Source of the DNA: Saprospiraceae bacterium
Lineage (GTDB): Bacteria; Bacteroidota; Bacteroidia; Chitinophagales; Saprospiraceae
Length of the DNA stretch: 64,000 bases
NCBI GenBank assembly: GCA_019638385.1
Contig: JAHBTW010000009.1
Span: 120,220 to 184,219, forward strand
Direction of reading: 5' to 3'
The notes below the pieces were generated by a model. The model saw only the letters and a program-made list of their open reading frames with translations. It ran no database searches and was not told the origin of the DNA. The position numbers and the translations under genes are program-made. Positions 6,857 through 15,515 of the stretch are shown in pieces (positions within the stretch are counted from its first letter, which is position 1; each line of letters starts with the position of its first letter).

Positions 6857-9295
6857 ATGCGAAATGGAATTGTAGCAACTATCTTCTTACTCATGGCCGC
6901 TTTTGCGGCACACACACAAACCGTACTACGCCCCGGCGACTTGGTCGCGCAAGCCCGGCAAGCCGGAAAGAACTTCGCCACGGTGTCCCTTTTTGAACCG
7001 GCCGTGGATTTCCGAAGTGTCGAAGACGCCGTGAAAACCACACCGGTGAAAGACTACGTACTGCTGGAACCCGACCGTGAAACCCTGGCCCAACTGCTCT
7101 ACGAAGCGCCCGCCACCCTGAGCCTCCAACTGCCTTTTGAAGGCCGGACGCTGCAGGTGGATTTGGTAAAAATGGAGTCTGAGCCGGTGCGCGTGCGCGA
7201 ATCCCACCCCACCGGTTTCGGGCAGGAATGGTTTTCGGCACTGCATTACCAGGGGATATTGCAGGGCGCAAGCGGGTCCGTCGCCGCGTTCAGTTTTTTC
7301 GAAGGGGAGATCATGGGCCTGGTCTCCATACCCGGCCAGGACAACTTAGTACTGGGCCGGCTTCCCCAGGAAAATGCCGCACCCATACACATCCTTTACC
7401 ACGACGAGCCTATCATTTCCGCACAGGAATTGGGCTGCGCTACCTCCGATGAAGGGCCGGAGTACCTGCCGACTCAATTGGAAGCGCCGTTCGAATTCAG
7501 AAATGACAATAAGTGCGCCCGCATCTATCTGGAAGTGGACAACGACATTTTTGTCAACAAAGGCGGCAGCGCCGGCGCGCTGGCCTACATCACCGGCCTG
7601 TTCAATCAGGTGGCTACGCTGTACGCCAATGAAAACCTGAGCATCGTCGTGTCTGAAGTATTTTTGTGGACGACCAACAGCCCCTATTCCGGCAGCAATC
7701 CGGGCACCCTGCTGAATCAATTTCAGGTGGTACGCACGAGTTTCAACGGCAACCTGGCCATGTTGCTGTCGTACAAACCTTCCGGCGGCATCGCGGTATT
7801 GTCGGGGTTTTGCCATCCGCTCACCATTGCCAAGCTAAGCGTTGCGGGTATTCGGCAGACCTACTCGGCAGTGCCGGCCTATTCCTGGTCGGTATTGGTA
7901 ATGGCACACGAGCTGGGGCATCAGTTCGGTTCCAAACACACGCACGCCTGCGCCTGGAACGGCAACAACACCGCCATAGACGGCTGCGCAGGTTTTGTGG
8001 AAGGCTCCTGCGCGCTGCCGCCACTGCCGCAGCAGGGCACTATCATGTCGTATTGTCACGTCACGAGCGTGGGCATCAATTTTAGTTTGGGCTTCGGCGC
8101 GCAACCCGGCAACGTGATGCGCAATGCCGTAGCGGCGGCTCCCTGTCTAACAGCCTGTACGCCTGCGGGCGGCGGTGGCGGCAATCCCACTCCAACGACC
8201 TGCGCCACCAATACGGTGTACTTCCGCTTAGTGCTCGACGACTACGGCCCGGAAACCACCTGGAAAGTGCTGAACGCCGCCGGCCAAACCCTGAAGAGCG
8301 GTGGGCCTTACGCCAAAGGCATTGCCGGCGCTGTGGTGCTCGACACCTTCTGTCTGCCCAACGGCTGCTATACCCTGCGCGTGCTTGACAGCTACGGCGA
8401 CGGTCTGTGTTGCAATTTCGGGCAAGGCTCTTACAGCCTGCGCACGGCCGCCAATCAGTTGCTGGCCTCCGGCGCTGAATTCGGGTTTGACGAAAGCACC
8501 GAGTTCTGCGTGCCCGTAACGGTGCCGAACAACGTTTGCGTGCGGGTGAATTTCAACAGCCAGCCCATCAATGCCTACGGCGGCGCGGAAGACCAGGGCA
8601 CACACACCCTGCTATCCAACGGCACGGTGCTGCGCATTCAGAACAATGCCTGGAAGGCGATTCCGATCAATTACAACGTCACGCCCAACACGGTCATTCA
8701 ATTTGATTTTGCCGCCATCACAAAGGGGGACATTCACGGCATCGGCTTCGACAATGACAACGTGATCTCGGCCGACCGTACCTTTAAGCTGTACGGCACT
8801 CAGAACTGGGGCATCCTCAATTTCAACAACTACCCCGGTTTCAGCAGTTGGATCAGCTACACCATTCCGGTGGGGCAGTTTTACACGGGCAGTTTCAACC
8901 GCTTGTTTTTTGTAGCCGACCATGACGTGCCGCCGGCCAACGCCAATTCGTATTTCAAAAACATCCGCATTTTCGAGGGCAATGTCTGCAACGACCTGAT
9001 ACCGGACGATAATGCCATTTACGAACTGCCGAGCGATGCGCCGAGCGTTCAGATTTTTCCGAATCCGGTGCGCTCGGAATTGCAACTCCGCATCTACGGC
9101 GAAATGGAAGACGGGGCTTCGGTCACGCTGCGCATACACAACGCAACGGGGCAGTTGATGGAACAGCGGCCCTTGCCGGCAGCGGCTTCCGGCGCAGCCG
9201 TGCCGGTGGATGTGTCGAATTTGCAAAAAGGCGCTTATTTCCTCACGGTGCAGAGCGGCGCCTTTGTGGAGCAGTTGAAGTTTATTAAGCAATAG
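6857..9295 (+). CDS. Secreted zinc metalloprotease (reprolysin-like, M12B-type) with T9SS sorting domain
   Basis: 812 residues from the ATG at 6857, where MRNGIVATIFLLMAAFAAHTQ gives a signal peptide. After a propeptide-like N-terminal region (to about 200) comes the catalytic domain with the zinc site HELGHQFGSKH (His351, Glu352, His355, His361) and a Met-turn at GTIMSYCH, the metzincin/reprolysin arrangement. Cysteine-rich spacing and two beta-rich segments follow (about 440-730). The last 80 residues (QIFPNPVRSELQLRIYG ... GAYFLTVQ) are a type A T9SS C-terminal sorting domain, so the protein should cross the outer membrane and be released or surface-anchored. It probably degrades extracellular protein. 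A dispersed palindromic repeat begins right after the stop codon. Confidence 0.9.
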   Translation: MRNGIVATIFLLMAAFAAHTQTVLRPGDLVAQARQAGKNFATVSLFEPAVDFRSVEDAVKTTPVKDYVLLEPDRETLAQLLYEAPATLSLQLPFEGRTLQVDLVKMESEPVRVRESHPTGFGQEWFSALHYQGILQGASGSVAAFSFFEGEIMGLVSIPGQDNLVLGRLPQENAAPIHILYHDEPIISAQELGCATSDEGPEYLPTQLEAPFEFRNDNKCARIYLEVDNDIFVNKGGSAGALAYITGLFNQVATLYANENLSIVVSEVFLWTTNSPYSGSNPGTLLNQFQVVRTSFNGNLAMLLSYKPSGGIAVLSGFCHPLTIAKLSVAGIRQTYSAVPAYSWSVLVMAHELGHQFGSKHTHACAWNGNNTAIDGCAGFVEGSCALPPLPQQGTIMSYCHVTSVGINFSLGFGAQPGNVMRNAVAAAPCLTACTPAGGGGGNPTPTTCATNTVYFRLVLDDYGPETTWKVLNAAGQTLKSGGPYAKGIAGAVVLDTFCLPNGCYTLRVLDSYGDGLCCNFGQGSYSLRTAANQLLASGAEFGFDESTEFCVPVTVPNNVCVRVNFNSQPINAYGGAEDQGTHTLLSNGTVLRIQNNAWKAIPINYNVTPNTVIQFDFAAITKGDIHGIGFDNDNVISADRTFKLYGTQNWGILNFNNYPGFSSWISYTIPVGQFYTGSFNRLFFVADHDVPPANANSYFKNIRIFEGNVCNDLIPDDNAIYELPSDAPSVQIFPNPVRSELQLRIYGEMEDGASVTLRIHNATGQLMEQRPLPAAASGAAVPVDVSNLQKGAYFLTVQSGAFVEQLKFIKQ

Positions 9296-9355
9296 GGAGG
9301 AGCTGCGAGCTGTGAGCTGCGAGTTAAGGGACTCGTAGCTCATGGCTCGTAGCTT
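9296..9355. repeat. Dispersed GCTGCGAGC/CTCGTAGCT repeat, copy 1
   Basis: AGCTGCGAGC words are followed, after TAAGGG, by ACTCGTAGCTC words, so the segment folds into an imperfect long hairpin. Related copies lie at 9727-9762, 21271-21344 and 37929-37960. Copies 1 and 3 directly follow genes for T9SS cargo proteins. Confidence 0.7.
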
Positions 9356-9494
9356 GCTTTATGCTTTATATTATAGTGTATGGAGTGGAAACGCTGCTGT
9401 GGGATTTGCCTGAAAGGCAAACATCCATTGAAGCTATCTCAAAACACAACTTGGCTCCAGATATACAGGATTATTTTTGAAACACATACGAGGA

Positions 9495-9549
9495 ACATAG
9501 AGACATAGACAAAACGCTATGTGCCTATGTCTCTATGTGTTTTTTTTAA
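9495..9549 (+). terminator. CATAGAGACATAG hairpin with T-run, copy 1
   Basis: ACATAGAGACATAG (9495-9508) pairs perfectly with CTATGTCTCTATGT (9525-9538), followed by a T run. It resembles an intrinsic terminator but lies 200 nt after the metalloprotease stop and recurs in the window, so it may be a mobile terminator-like repeat. Confidence 0.65.
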
Positions 9550-9601
9550 AAATGGCGTGCTTGCTGTCGAATAGCGGCACGAGGATGCGGAGGATTATTT
9601 T

Positions 9602-9668
9602 TGAAACACATAGGAACATAGCAACATAGGCGAGATTCTATGTGTCTATGTCTCTATGTGTTTTTTTA
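9602..9668 (+). repeat. CATAGAGACATAG hairpin family, copy 2
   Basis: ACACATAG/GAACATAG words oppose CTATGTCTCTATGTG, again followed by T7. The bases preceding copies 1 and 2 (GATTATTTTTGAAACACATA) are nearly the same, so this is a tandem duplication of a roughly 110-bp unit. Confidence 0.65.
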
Positions 9669-9726
9669 AAAAAATGGGTCTGGTTGCTGTCCGGCAGAGG
9701 GCTTCCCTGTTTTACAGGACAGGATA

Positions 9727-9762
9727 AGGTTAAGGGACTCGTAGCTCGAAGCTCGAAGCTAA
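9727..9762. repeat. Dispersed CTCGTAGCT repeat, copy 2 (partial)
   Basis: GTTAAGGGACTCGTAGCTC plus two GAAGCT words; the half-element of the copy at 9296. It ends where the orphan T9SS tail begins on the other strand. Confidence 0.6.
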
Positions 9763-9769
9763 CCCGTAC

Positions 9770-9976
9770 TCACCGGACGATCACCAGCCGAATCCGCCCC
9801 ACGGGCTGTCCATCCTCCCAAAAAACGACGGAATACACCCCCGGCGACAAAGCGCCGATGCCGGTTTCGGTGCGATACCCGGCGGCACGGCTTCGCAACG
9901 CCACTCGGCCCTGCATATCCACCACATCAAAAGCGAGGGGCTTGGCGCGCAGATTTTCAATGGTAAGCCCGCAGCG
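9770..9976 (-). pseudogene. Orphan T9SS C-terminal sorting domain (gene remnant)
   Basis: About 68 codons end in a TGA at 9770-9772. The translation has sorting-domain landmarks: a central FDVVDMQGRV strand, then GIGALSPGVYSVVFW and a terminal GRIRLVIVR, the pattern of Por_Secre_tail domains (V.D..GR ... L..G.Y.V ... K/R.V..R). No start codon or cargo domain is present; stops occur immediately upstream in this frame. It is the last part of a lost secreted protein and sits amid dispersed repeats, likely agents of the deletion. Confidence 0.7.
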
Positions 9977-10034
9977 CTATCTTTAACATTTACAGGAGGT
10001 AAAGTGGGCGACCTCGAAAAAAAAAAGTAAAAAC

Positions 10035-10065
10035 TTTGCCAAACGAAAGGTCTTAGCTTTCTTTG
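10035..10065 (+). promoter_or_regulatory. Promoter of acpP-fabF
   Basis: TTTG (10035-10038), 19-nt spacer, TTTCTTTG (10058-10065): the -7 box deviates from TAnnTTTG only at its second base. The acpP ATG is 37 nt downstream. Confidence 0.5.
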
Positions 10066-10101
10066 CACCAAATTTTTAACAATCCTAAAGTAGCTAGAAT
10101 C

Positions 10102-10344
10102 ATGTCAAGCATTGCAGAAAGAGTAACGAAGATCATCGTTGACAAGTTGGGCGTTGATGAATCGGAGGTAACCCCCGAGGCCAGTTTCATCAATGACTTA
10201 GGCGCCGACTCCTTGGACACGGTGGAATTGATCATGGAATTTGAGAAAGAATTCAACATTTCCATCCCTGATGATCAAGCTGAGCAAATACAAACTGTGG
10301 GCTTGGCCATCGAGTATCTCGAGAAGCACTCGGCGGAGGCGTAA
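10102..10344 (+). CDS. acpP: Acyl carrier protein
   Basis: 80 residues starting [18 protein letters not shown] at the ATG at 10102, the standard ACP N-terminus and length; an upstream in-frame ATG at 10063 is inside the promoter. [11 protein letters not shown] carries Ser37, to which the 4'-phosphopantetheine arm is attached. The protein is strongly acidic, as expected for a carrier that shuttles acyl chains in the cytosol. It is followed by fabF, the common acpP-fabF-rnc order, though a hairpin between acpP and fabF suggests extra acpP transcript. Confidence 0.97.
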   Translation: MSSIAERVTKIIVDKLGVDESEVTPEASFINDLGADSLDTVELIMEFEKEFNISIPDDQAEQIQTVGLAIEYLEKHSAEA

Positions 10345-10369
10345 CGCCTGCCGGTTCTCCCACAAACGG

Positions 10370-10417
10370 CGCCCGCAAAACAATATAAAAATGGATTTGC
10401 GGGCGTCTGTCTTTTTT
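10370..10417 (+). terminator. Hairpin between acpP and fabF
   Basis: CGCCCGCAAA (10370-10379) pairs with TTTGCGGGCG (10396-10405), followed by TCTGTCTTTTTT. Likely a partial terminator that raises acpP message relative to fabF. Confidence 0.65.
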
Positions 10418-10487
10418 GCGCTACGGCCCTTGGGCCGCCTCGAAAATCCAATCGTAATTTGTTTTCAATCTTATCAATTGCCAGGTT

Positions 10488-11738
10488 ATGAAGCGAGTCG
10501 TCGTAACGGGTCTGGGTGCATTGACCCCAATCGGAAATACCATAGATGCTTACCTGAAAGGCTTGCAGGCCGGAGTGAGCGGCGCCTGCCCCATCACCCG
10601 GTTTGACGCCACGCTGTTCAAAACCCAGTTTGCCTGTGAAGTCAAAGACTTCGATATCGAAACCTTAATGGACCGCAAGGAAGCCCGCAGAATGGATATT
10701 TTCAGCCATTTTGCCATCGCTTCCGCAGATGAAGCCATCGCCGACGCCGGTATTCCGGAACAAATGGAACAACTCAACCCCGACCGCATCGGCGTGATAT
10801 GGGCTTCCGGCATCGGCGGCCTGGGGTCATTGGAAAAAGAAATAGAAGACTTCGCCGTTGGCGGTTTCAATCCGCGATATAACCCCTTCATGATTCCGAA
10901 AATGATCCCCGACATTGCAGCGGGGCACATTTCCATGAAGCACGGTTTCCGGGGCATCAATTACGCCACCGTGTCGGCCTGCGCTTCTTCCACACACGCC
11001 ATCATGAATGCCTTCGACTCCATCCGCATCGGGCGCAACGACATTGTGGTGTGCGGCGGCTCGGAGGCGGCCATCATCCGTGCGGGCATCGGGGGGTTCA
11101 ATGCCATGAAAGCGCTCTCTACCCGCAACGACGACTACCTCACTGCTTCCCGCCCCTTCGACCTCGACCGCGACGGTTTTGTGCTCGGCGAGGGCGCCGG
11201 AGGCCTGATACTCGAAGACTTAGAGCATGCCAAACGCCGCGGCGCGCGCATCTACGCCGAAATAGTAGGCGCCGGCGCTACGGCCGATGCGTACCACATC
11301 ACAGCGCCTCACCCCGAAGGACTGGGCGCTACCAACGTGATGCGGGTGACCTTGGAAGACGCCGGAATGCGCCCCGAAGACATTGACTATATCAACGTAC
11401 ACGGTACTTCCACCCCGCTCGGCGATGTCGCCGAAGTGAAAGCCATTCAACAGGTTTTCGGCGAGCACGCTTACCGGCTCAACATCAGCTCGACCAAATC
11501 CATGACCGGGCACCTGTTGGGCGCTGCCGGCGCGGTGGAAGCCATCGCCTGCATCCTGTCGGTGGTACACGGCTTCGTCCCCCCCACGATCAACCACTTC
11601 ACCGATGACCCGGAATTGGACAACAAACTGAATTTTACCTTTAATGAAGCACAGGAAAGAAAGGTGCGCGCAGCGCTGAGCAATACGTTCGGATTCGGCG
11701 GGCACAATGCTTCTGTTATTTTTAAGGCATTTGAATAA
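10488..11738 (+). CDS. fabF: Beta-ketoacyl-ACP synthase II
   Basis: 416 residues, the usual FabF length. It condenses malonyl-ACP with acyl-ACP in fatty-acid elongation. The Cys-His-His triad is visible: Cys165 in VSACASSTH, His305 in VHGTSTPLGD and His342 in STKSMTGHLLGAAG; NTFGFGGHN closes the C-terminus. The ATG at 10488 gives the typical MKRVVVTGLGALTPIGN. It lies in the conserved acpP-fabF-rnc order. Confidence 0.97.
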   Translation: MKRVVVTGLGALTPIGNTIDAYLKGLQAGVSGACPITRFDATLFKTQFACEVKDFDIETLMDRKEARRMDIFSHFAIASADEAIADAGIPEQMEQLNPDRIGVIWASGIGGLGSLEKEIEDFAVGGFNPRYNPFMIPKMIPDIAAGHISMKHGFRGINYATVSACASSTHAIMNAFDSIRIGRNDIVVCGGSEAAIIRAGIGGFNAMKALSTRNDDYLTASRPFDLDRDGFVLGEGAGGLILEDLEHAKRRGARIYAEIVGAGATADAYHITAPHPEGLGATNVMRVTLEDAGMRPEDIDYINVHGTSTPLGDVAEVKAIQQVFGEHAYRLNISSTKSMTGHLLGAAGAVEAIACILSVVHGFVPPTINHFTDDPELDNKLNFTFNEAQERKVRAALSNTFGFGGHNASVIFKAFE

Positions 11739-11756
11739 TTGGTATGCGGTGGGCGG

Positions 11757-11808
11757 TATTGCGGTATTGTAGAGACGCAATGCATTGCGTCTCTACAATA
11801 CCGCAATA
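11757..11808. repeat. 52-bp perfect palindrome between fabF and rnc
   Basis: The two 26-nt arms are exact reverse complements centred at the GC in CAATGCATTG. A further GCGGTATT word occurs on each outer side. No T-run follows, so it is not a standard terminator. A related, longer palindrome lies at 29799-29860 with matched changes in both arms. Confidence 0.85.
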
Positions 11809-11864
11809 ACGCAATACCGCCCTTATGCTCTATGCTCTTTCATCGTTGATTAACCGGGACTAAA

Positions 11865-12611
11865 TTGAAATTTATATTTAGAATTTACAATCGCTACTTT
11901 GCCAAAGACAAGGATTTGGCTGCGCGGCTGCGCCCATTGCTGGGTTTCACGCCGGCTAATCTCGTTGTTTTCAAACTCGCTTTTTCCCACAAGTCCACTT
12001 TCACCGATAAGACCTATTCCAACAACAACGAACGGCTCGAATACCTCGGGGATGCCGTGCTCGGCACCGTTGTAGCCGAATACCTGTTTAAAAAATACCC
12101 CAACAGCGACGAGGGGTTTCTCACCAAGATGCGCTCCAAGATCGTGAAGCGGCAGTCGCTCAATAAAATTGCCGATAAAATGGGTCTGGATGAAATCCTG
12201 GCCGAATACAACAACACCCGGCTGAGTCGTTCCATGCTCGGCAACGCCATGGAGGCTCTGGTGGGCGCCATTTATCTGGAATGCGGATACCGTGCCACCA
12301 AAAACTTCGTCATTCGGAAAATGCTCATGAACCACGTCAACGTACATGAGCTGGAAAGCTACGACGACAACTACAAGAGCCAACTCTTAGAATGGTGCCA
12401 GAAAAACGGCCAAACCGTGACCTACAAACTGCTGGCCCGCTATAAGTTTGAAAAACGCGACCGCTTCAAAGTGGCCGTCATCGTGGACGGGGAGAAGATT
12501 TCGACCGCCGACGATTTTAATAAAAAAAGCGCCGAGCAAATGGCCTCCGAAAGGGCATTGGTCGCACTGGGCATTATCCTGGAAGAAGACCTCGAAGAGC
12601 CCGAGGATTGA
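11865..12611 (+). CDS. rnc: Ribonuclease III
   Basis: 248 residues. It cleaves double-stranded RNA in rRNA and mRNA processing. The nuclease signature NNERLEYLGDAVLG lies near residue 60, with the second acidic cluster at NAMEALVGAIYLE near 130; a double-stranded RNA binding domain occupies the C-terminal third (SQLLEWCQKNGQ ... KKSAEQMASERAL). The start is TTG at 11865 because an in-frame stop lies just upstream and no ATG is available. It follows fabF as in many Bacteroidota. Confidence 0.95.
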   Translation: MKFIFRIYNRYFAKDKDLAARLRPLLGFTPANLVVFKLAFSHKSTFTDKTYSNNNERLEYLGDAVLGTVVAEYLFKKYPNSDEGFLTKMRSKIVKRQSLNKIADKMGLDEILAEYNNTRLSRSMLGNAMEALVGAIYLECGYRATKNFVIRKMLMNHVNVHELESYDDNYKSQLLEWCQKNGQTVTYKLLARYKFEKRDRFKVAVIVDGEKISTADDFNKKSAEQMASERALVALGIILEEDLEEPED

Positions 12612-12613
12612 TG

Positions 12614-12621
12614 TATCTTTG
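12614..12621 (+). promoter_or_regulatory. -7 box before the 118-residue gene
   Basis: TATCTTTG matches TAnnTTTG, 11 nt before the first of two adjacent ATGs; it overlaps the end region of rnc. Confidence 0.4.
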
Positions 12622-12632
12622 CTCCCCGAAAA

Positions 12633-12989
12633 ATGATGGAAACCTGGCAATTTGAATTTGAGTGGCTGCGCGTAAGGAATTGGGCGAAGCAGGTCTTCAA
12701 TCGGGACGCGCTGCCCGATTTGAACGGTATGTTGTTTATCATTGGGTTACAGGAACTGGGGCGCTGGAAAGCGCGATTCACCAAAGAAGAAAAACAAGAC
12801 CTGATGCACATCGCCGTTTGCCGGCTCCTGAGCTACGACGGGCACTACGAATTTGTGGGCCGCGATGCCGACGGATGGCCGCATTGGCGCCTTGTCAAAG
12901 CCATACCCGCCCGCGGTGTTGAAGAACAGGAGCAGTTGCTGAAGGAGCGGGTTGTGCGGTATTTTGATGAGGCCGCTGTTGAAGGTTAA
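12633..12989 (+). CDS. Uncharacterised small cytosolic protein
   Basis: 118 residues, tandem ATGs at 12633 and 12636. Trp-rich N-terminus (ETWQFEFEWLRVRNW), then LGRWKARFTKEEKQDLMHIAVCRLLS and YEFVGRDADGWPHWR. No signal peptide or membrane segment. I do not recognise a named family, though its position after rnc and the regular codon use argue for a real gene. Confidence 0.7.
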   Translation: MMETWQFEFEWLRVRNWAKQVFNRDALPDLNGMLFIIGLQELGRWKARFTKEEKQDLMHIAVCRLLSYDGHYEFVGRDADGWPHWRLVKAIPARGVEEQEQLLKERVVRYFDEAAVEG

Positions 12990-13165
12990 AGTGAAAAGGT
13001 TAAAGACCTGCCTTGAGCGGAGTCGAAAGATTAAATGCGGCGGACGCAGGAATGAAAAACGGCCAACTCACACAACTCATGCTTCGACTCCCCTCCGCAC
13101 AAGCAACCGACAACCCACAACTGACAACCCATAACCCACAACCGAACTCACAACTGACAACTGAT
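12990..13165. repeat. Short-word repeats upstream of the cyclophilin pair
   Basis: CTTGAGCGGAGTCGAAAG (13012-13029) faces an imperfect inverted copy (CTTCGACTCCCCTCCGCACAAG, 13082-13103). Then a run of ACAACTGACAAC/CAACCCACAAC words follows to 13163. These are non-coding and end right before the next ATG. Confidence 0.5.
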
Positions 13166-13807
13166 ATGAACAAACCAATCTTTCTCCTGCTGCTTTTTGC
13201 GCTTTCGCTGTGGAGCGCCTGCAACAATGACGGGCATACTTATGTGCTCATCGAAACCGAATACGGCAACATGAAGGCGATGCTGTACAACTCCACGCCC
13301 AAGCACCGCGACAACTTCATCAAGCTCGTAAAGGAAAACTATTACGACAGCCTGATGTTTCACCGCATCATTCCGGGGTTTATGATTCAGGGTGGCGATC
13401 CGGATTCCCGCTATGCACTGCCCGACCTCCAGTTGGGACTGGGCGGCCCCGGCTACGAGATTGACGCCGAAATAGGCTCCCCGCACCTCAAAGGCACATT
13501 GGCCGCAGCCCGCAACAACAACCCACTCAAACGCTCCTCCGGCTCGCAGTTTTACATCGTACAGGGCCAGCCCATTGACGATGCAGTACTCGACGGCCTG
13601 GAACAGCAAAAAGGCATCCGCTACAACCCGGAGCAACGCAGGTTGTACAAGGAAATCGGCGGCACACCGTTCTTAGATGGCGACTACACCGTTTTTGGAG
13701 AGATTGTGCAAGGGCTGGAGGTGATAGACAAAATTGCCGCTGTGCCTACCAAACCCGGCGACCGGCCCGTGCAGGACGTTAGAATGAAAATCAGAATTGT
13801 ACGATAA
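13166..13807 (+). CDS. Cyclophilin-type peptidyl-prolyl isomerase, lipoprotein
   Basis: 213 residues starting at the ATG at 13166; MNKPIFLLLLFALSLWSAC is a lipoprotein signal with the lipobox Cys at residue 19. The mature part is a single cyclophilin domain: the MFHRIIPGFMIQGGDP active-site strand, SSGSQFYIVQGQ, and a DYTVFGEIVQGLEVIDKI ending. It should catalyse proline cis-trans isomerisation of envelope proteins. An insertion (LDGLEQQKGIRYNPEQRRLY) typical of Bacteroidota members sits before the last strands. Two nt separate its stop from the next gene, a related isomerase. Confidence 0.93.
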   Translation: MNKPIFLLLLFALSLWSACNNDGHTYVLIETEYGNMKAMLYNSTPKHRDNFIKLVKENYYDSLMFHRIIPGFMIQGGDPDSRYALPDLQLGLGGPGYEIDAEIGSPHLKGTLAAARNNNPLKRSSGSQFYIVQGQPIDDAVLDGLEQQKGIRYNPEQRRLYKEIGGTPFLDGDYTVFGEIVQGLEVIDKIAAVPTKPGDRPVQDVRMKIRIVR

Positions 13808-13809
13808 AT

Positions 13810-14709
13810 ATGTTCAACAAAATGACTCGACACTTGCTTTTTGCACTCATTGCTACCGCGGCGCTCGCCGTTTCCTGTTCCCGCCCTTTTGCGGCTTTCA
13901 CGTATCAGGGCGACACCGGCGCGCCGGCAGCCATTCAGTTTGAGAACAGCTCCAAAAAAGCCACCGTTTACGAATGGGATTTCGGCGACGGCAAAACCTC
14001 CACCGAGGCATCGCCCGTACATCGCTATTTCCAGTCCGGCACTTATTTAATCACCCTCAAAGCCTCCAACGGCAACAAATTTCGCATGGCAGAAGAACGC
14101 ATTTCCATTTCGCCGCCTGAGCGGTGTCTGGTAGAAATAACAACGCCTTTCGGCGTGATGATGATCCGTTTATCGGATGCTACGCCGCAACACCGCGACA
14201 ACTTCATCAAACTCGTGGAAGAAGGTTTTTATGAAAACCTCTTGTTTCACCGTGTCATTGACGGGTTCATGGCACAGGGCGGCGACCCCGAATCGCGCGG
14301 CGCGGCCCCCGGTGTGGCGCTGGGACGCGGCGGACCGGGCTACACCATCCCCGCCGAGTTTGTGGATTCGCTCGTTCACATCAAAGGAGCGCTCGCCGCC
14401 GCTCGCATGGGCGATCAGGTAAATCCGCAAAAAGCCTCTTCCGGCTCGCAGTTTTACATCGTACACGGCCAGCCCATTGATCCGCAGGTGCTCGATCGGC
14501 TCGAAGCGCAAAAGAACACCCGCTACTCCACCGAGCAGCGGCAGGCTTACACCACGCAAGGCGGCACGCCGTTCCTCGACCGCGACTATACCGTATTCGG
14601 CCAGCTCGTAGAGGGGTTTGAAGTGTTGGACGCCATTGCAAAAACGCAAACCAACCCCGGCGACCGACCCAAGACGGATGTTTGGATGAAAATGCGCATT
14701 GTTAAATAA
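13810..14709 (+). CDS. PKD-domain cyclophilin isomerase, lipoprotein
   Basis: 299 residues from 13810 (an alternative ATG at 13822 would shorten it by four). The lipobox Cys is in LAVSCS. Residues about 25-95 form a PKD domain (YEWDFGDGKTSTEASPVHRY), and about 105-299 a cyclophilin domain (LFHRVIDGFMAQGGDPESRG, SSGSQFYIVHGQ, DRDYTVFGQLVEGFEVLD). It is clearly a paralogue of the preceding gene with an added PKD module, which may bind protein or glycan. The tight spacing implies co-translation. Confidence 0.92.
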   Translation: MFNKMTRHLLFALIATAALAVSCSRPFAAFTYQGDTGAPAAIQFENSSKKATVYEWDFGDGKTSTEASPVHRYFQSGTYLITLKASNGNKFRMAEERISISPPERCLVEITTPFGVMMIRLSDATPQHRDNFIKLVEEGFYENLLFHRVIDGFMAQGGDPESRGAAPGVALGRGGPGYTIPAEFVDSLVHIKGALAAARMGDQVNPQKASSGSQFYIVHGQPIDPQVLDRLEAQKNTRYSTEQRQAYTTQGGTPFLDRDYTVFGQLVEGFEVLDAIAKTQTNPGDRPKTDVWMKMRIVK

Positions 14710-14723
14710 AACCGTTACCGGAG

Positions 14724-15473
14724 ATGGAGATTTTGGGTGTTGACATCGGAGGATCAGGACTTAAAGGCGCCGTGGTAGATGTACTGAGCGGCGAATTGCG
14801 CAGTACGCGCCTCCGCATAGAAACGCCCAAACCCTCCACGCCGGAGCGCGTCGCCGAGGCATTTACCGAACTCGTTCGCAGCCTCGGATGGACCGGCCCT
14901 GTAGGTTGCGGGTTTCCGGCCATTGTGCGGCAGGGCGTAGCGCATTCTGCCTCCAACATAGATAAAAGCTGGATGGGCCGCAACATCGAAACGCTTTTCA
15001 GCGAAGCCACCGGGCAGCCCGTTATGGCGCTCAACGATGCCGATGCCGCCGGATATGCAGAAATGAGTTTCGGCAAAGGCAAAGAACAAAAGGGCACCGT
15101 GCTGCTCATTACCATCGGATCGGGTATCGGTACAGCCATGTTTGTCAACGGCCGCGAAGTACCCAATACCGAGTTCGGCCACCTCATCATGCACAACATG
15201 ATTGCCGAACACTACGTCTCCAACTCTGCGCGCAAAAGATTAGACCTCTCCTGGGATAAATGGGGCAAGCGATTCAACGAATACCTCATTCACTTAGAAC
15301 GCCTGCTCTCTCCCGACCTCTTCATCCTCGGCGGCGGTATCAGCAAAGACTACGATTCCTATAGCAAATACTTCAAAGGCGCCACGCCCGTAGTGCCGGC
15401 CAAACTGCTCAACAACGCCGGCATCGTAGGCGCCGCGAGCTATGCATACCGCTATTTACAGGGGGAGCTTTGA
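14724..15473 (+). CDS. ppgK: Polyphosphate glucokinase (ROK family)
   Basis: 249 residues, ROK fold. It phosphorylates glucose with polyphosphate (and usually ATP) as donor. The N-terminal phosphate loop is GVDIGGSGLKGA; GFPAIV and SNIDKSWMG are hallmarks of the PpgK group; the catalytic Asp is in ALNDADAAG; LLITIGSGIGTA follows. It lacks the zinc-binding CxCGxxGC motif of ordinary ROK kinases, as PpgK does. Its stop/start spacing to the cyclophilin (14 nt) suggests one operon. PPK2 elsewhere in the window also uses polyphosphate. Confidence 0.9.
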   Translation: MEILGVDIGGSGLKGAVVDVLSGELRSTRLRIETPKPSTPERVAEAFTELVRSLGWTGPVGCGFPAIVRQGVAHSASNIDKSWMGRNIETLFSEATGQPVMALNDADAAGYAEMSFGKGKEQKGTVLLITIGSGIGTAMFVNGREVPNTEFGHLIMHNMIAEHYVSNSARKRLDLSWDKWGKRFNEYLIHLERLLSPDLFILGGGISKDYDSYSKYFKGATPVVPAKLLNNAGIVGAASYAYRYLQGEL

Positions 15474-15515
15474 GTTGATAAGTCAATTATCCCTTGCCGT
15501 ACCCATCAGGCGGCC

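Noticed and set aside
9296..9762. Possible CRISPR array from recurring words
   Set aside because: Repeat units are irregular, palindromic and without constant-length spacers; no cas genes are present.
13092..13165. Possible tandem-repeat coding region (Asn/Thr/Gln words)
   Set aside because: The frame joins the cyclophilin lipoprotein only by an unlikely N-terminal extension; the ATG at 13166 starts a proper lipoprotein signal.
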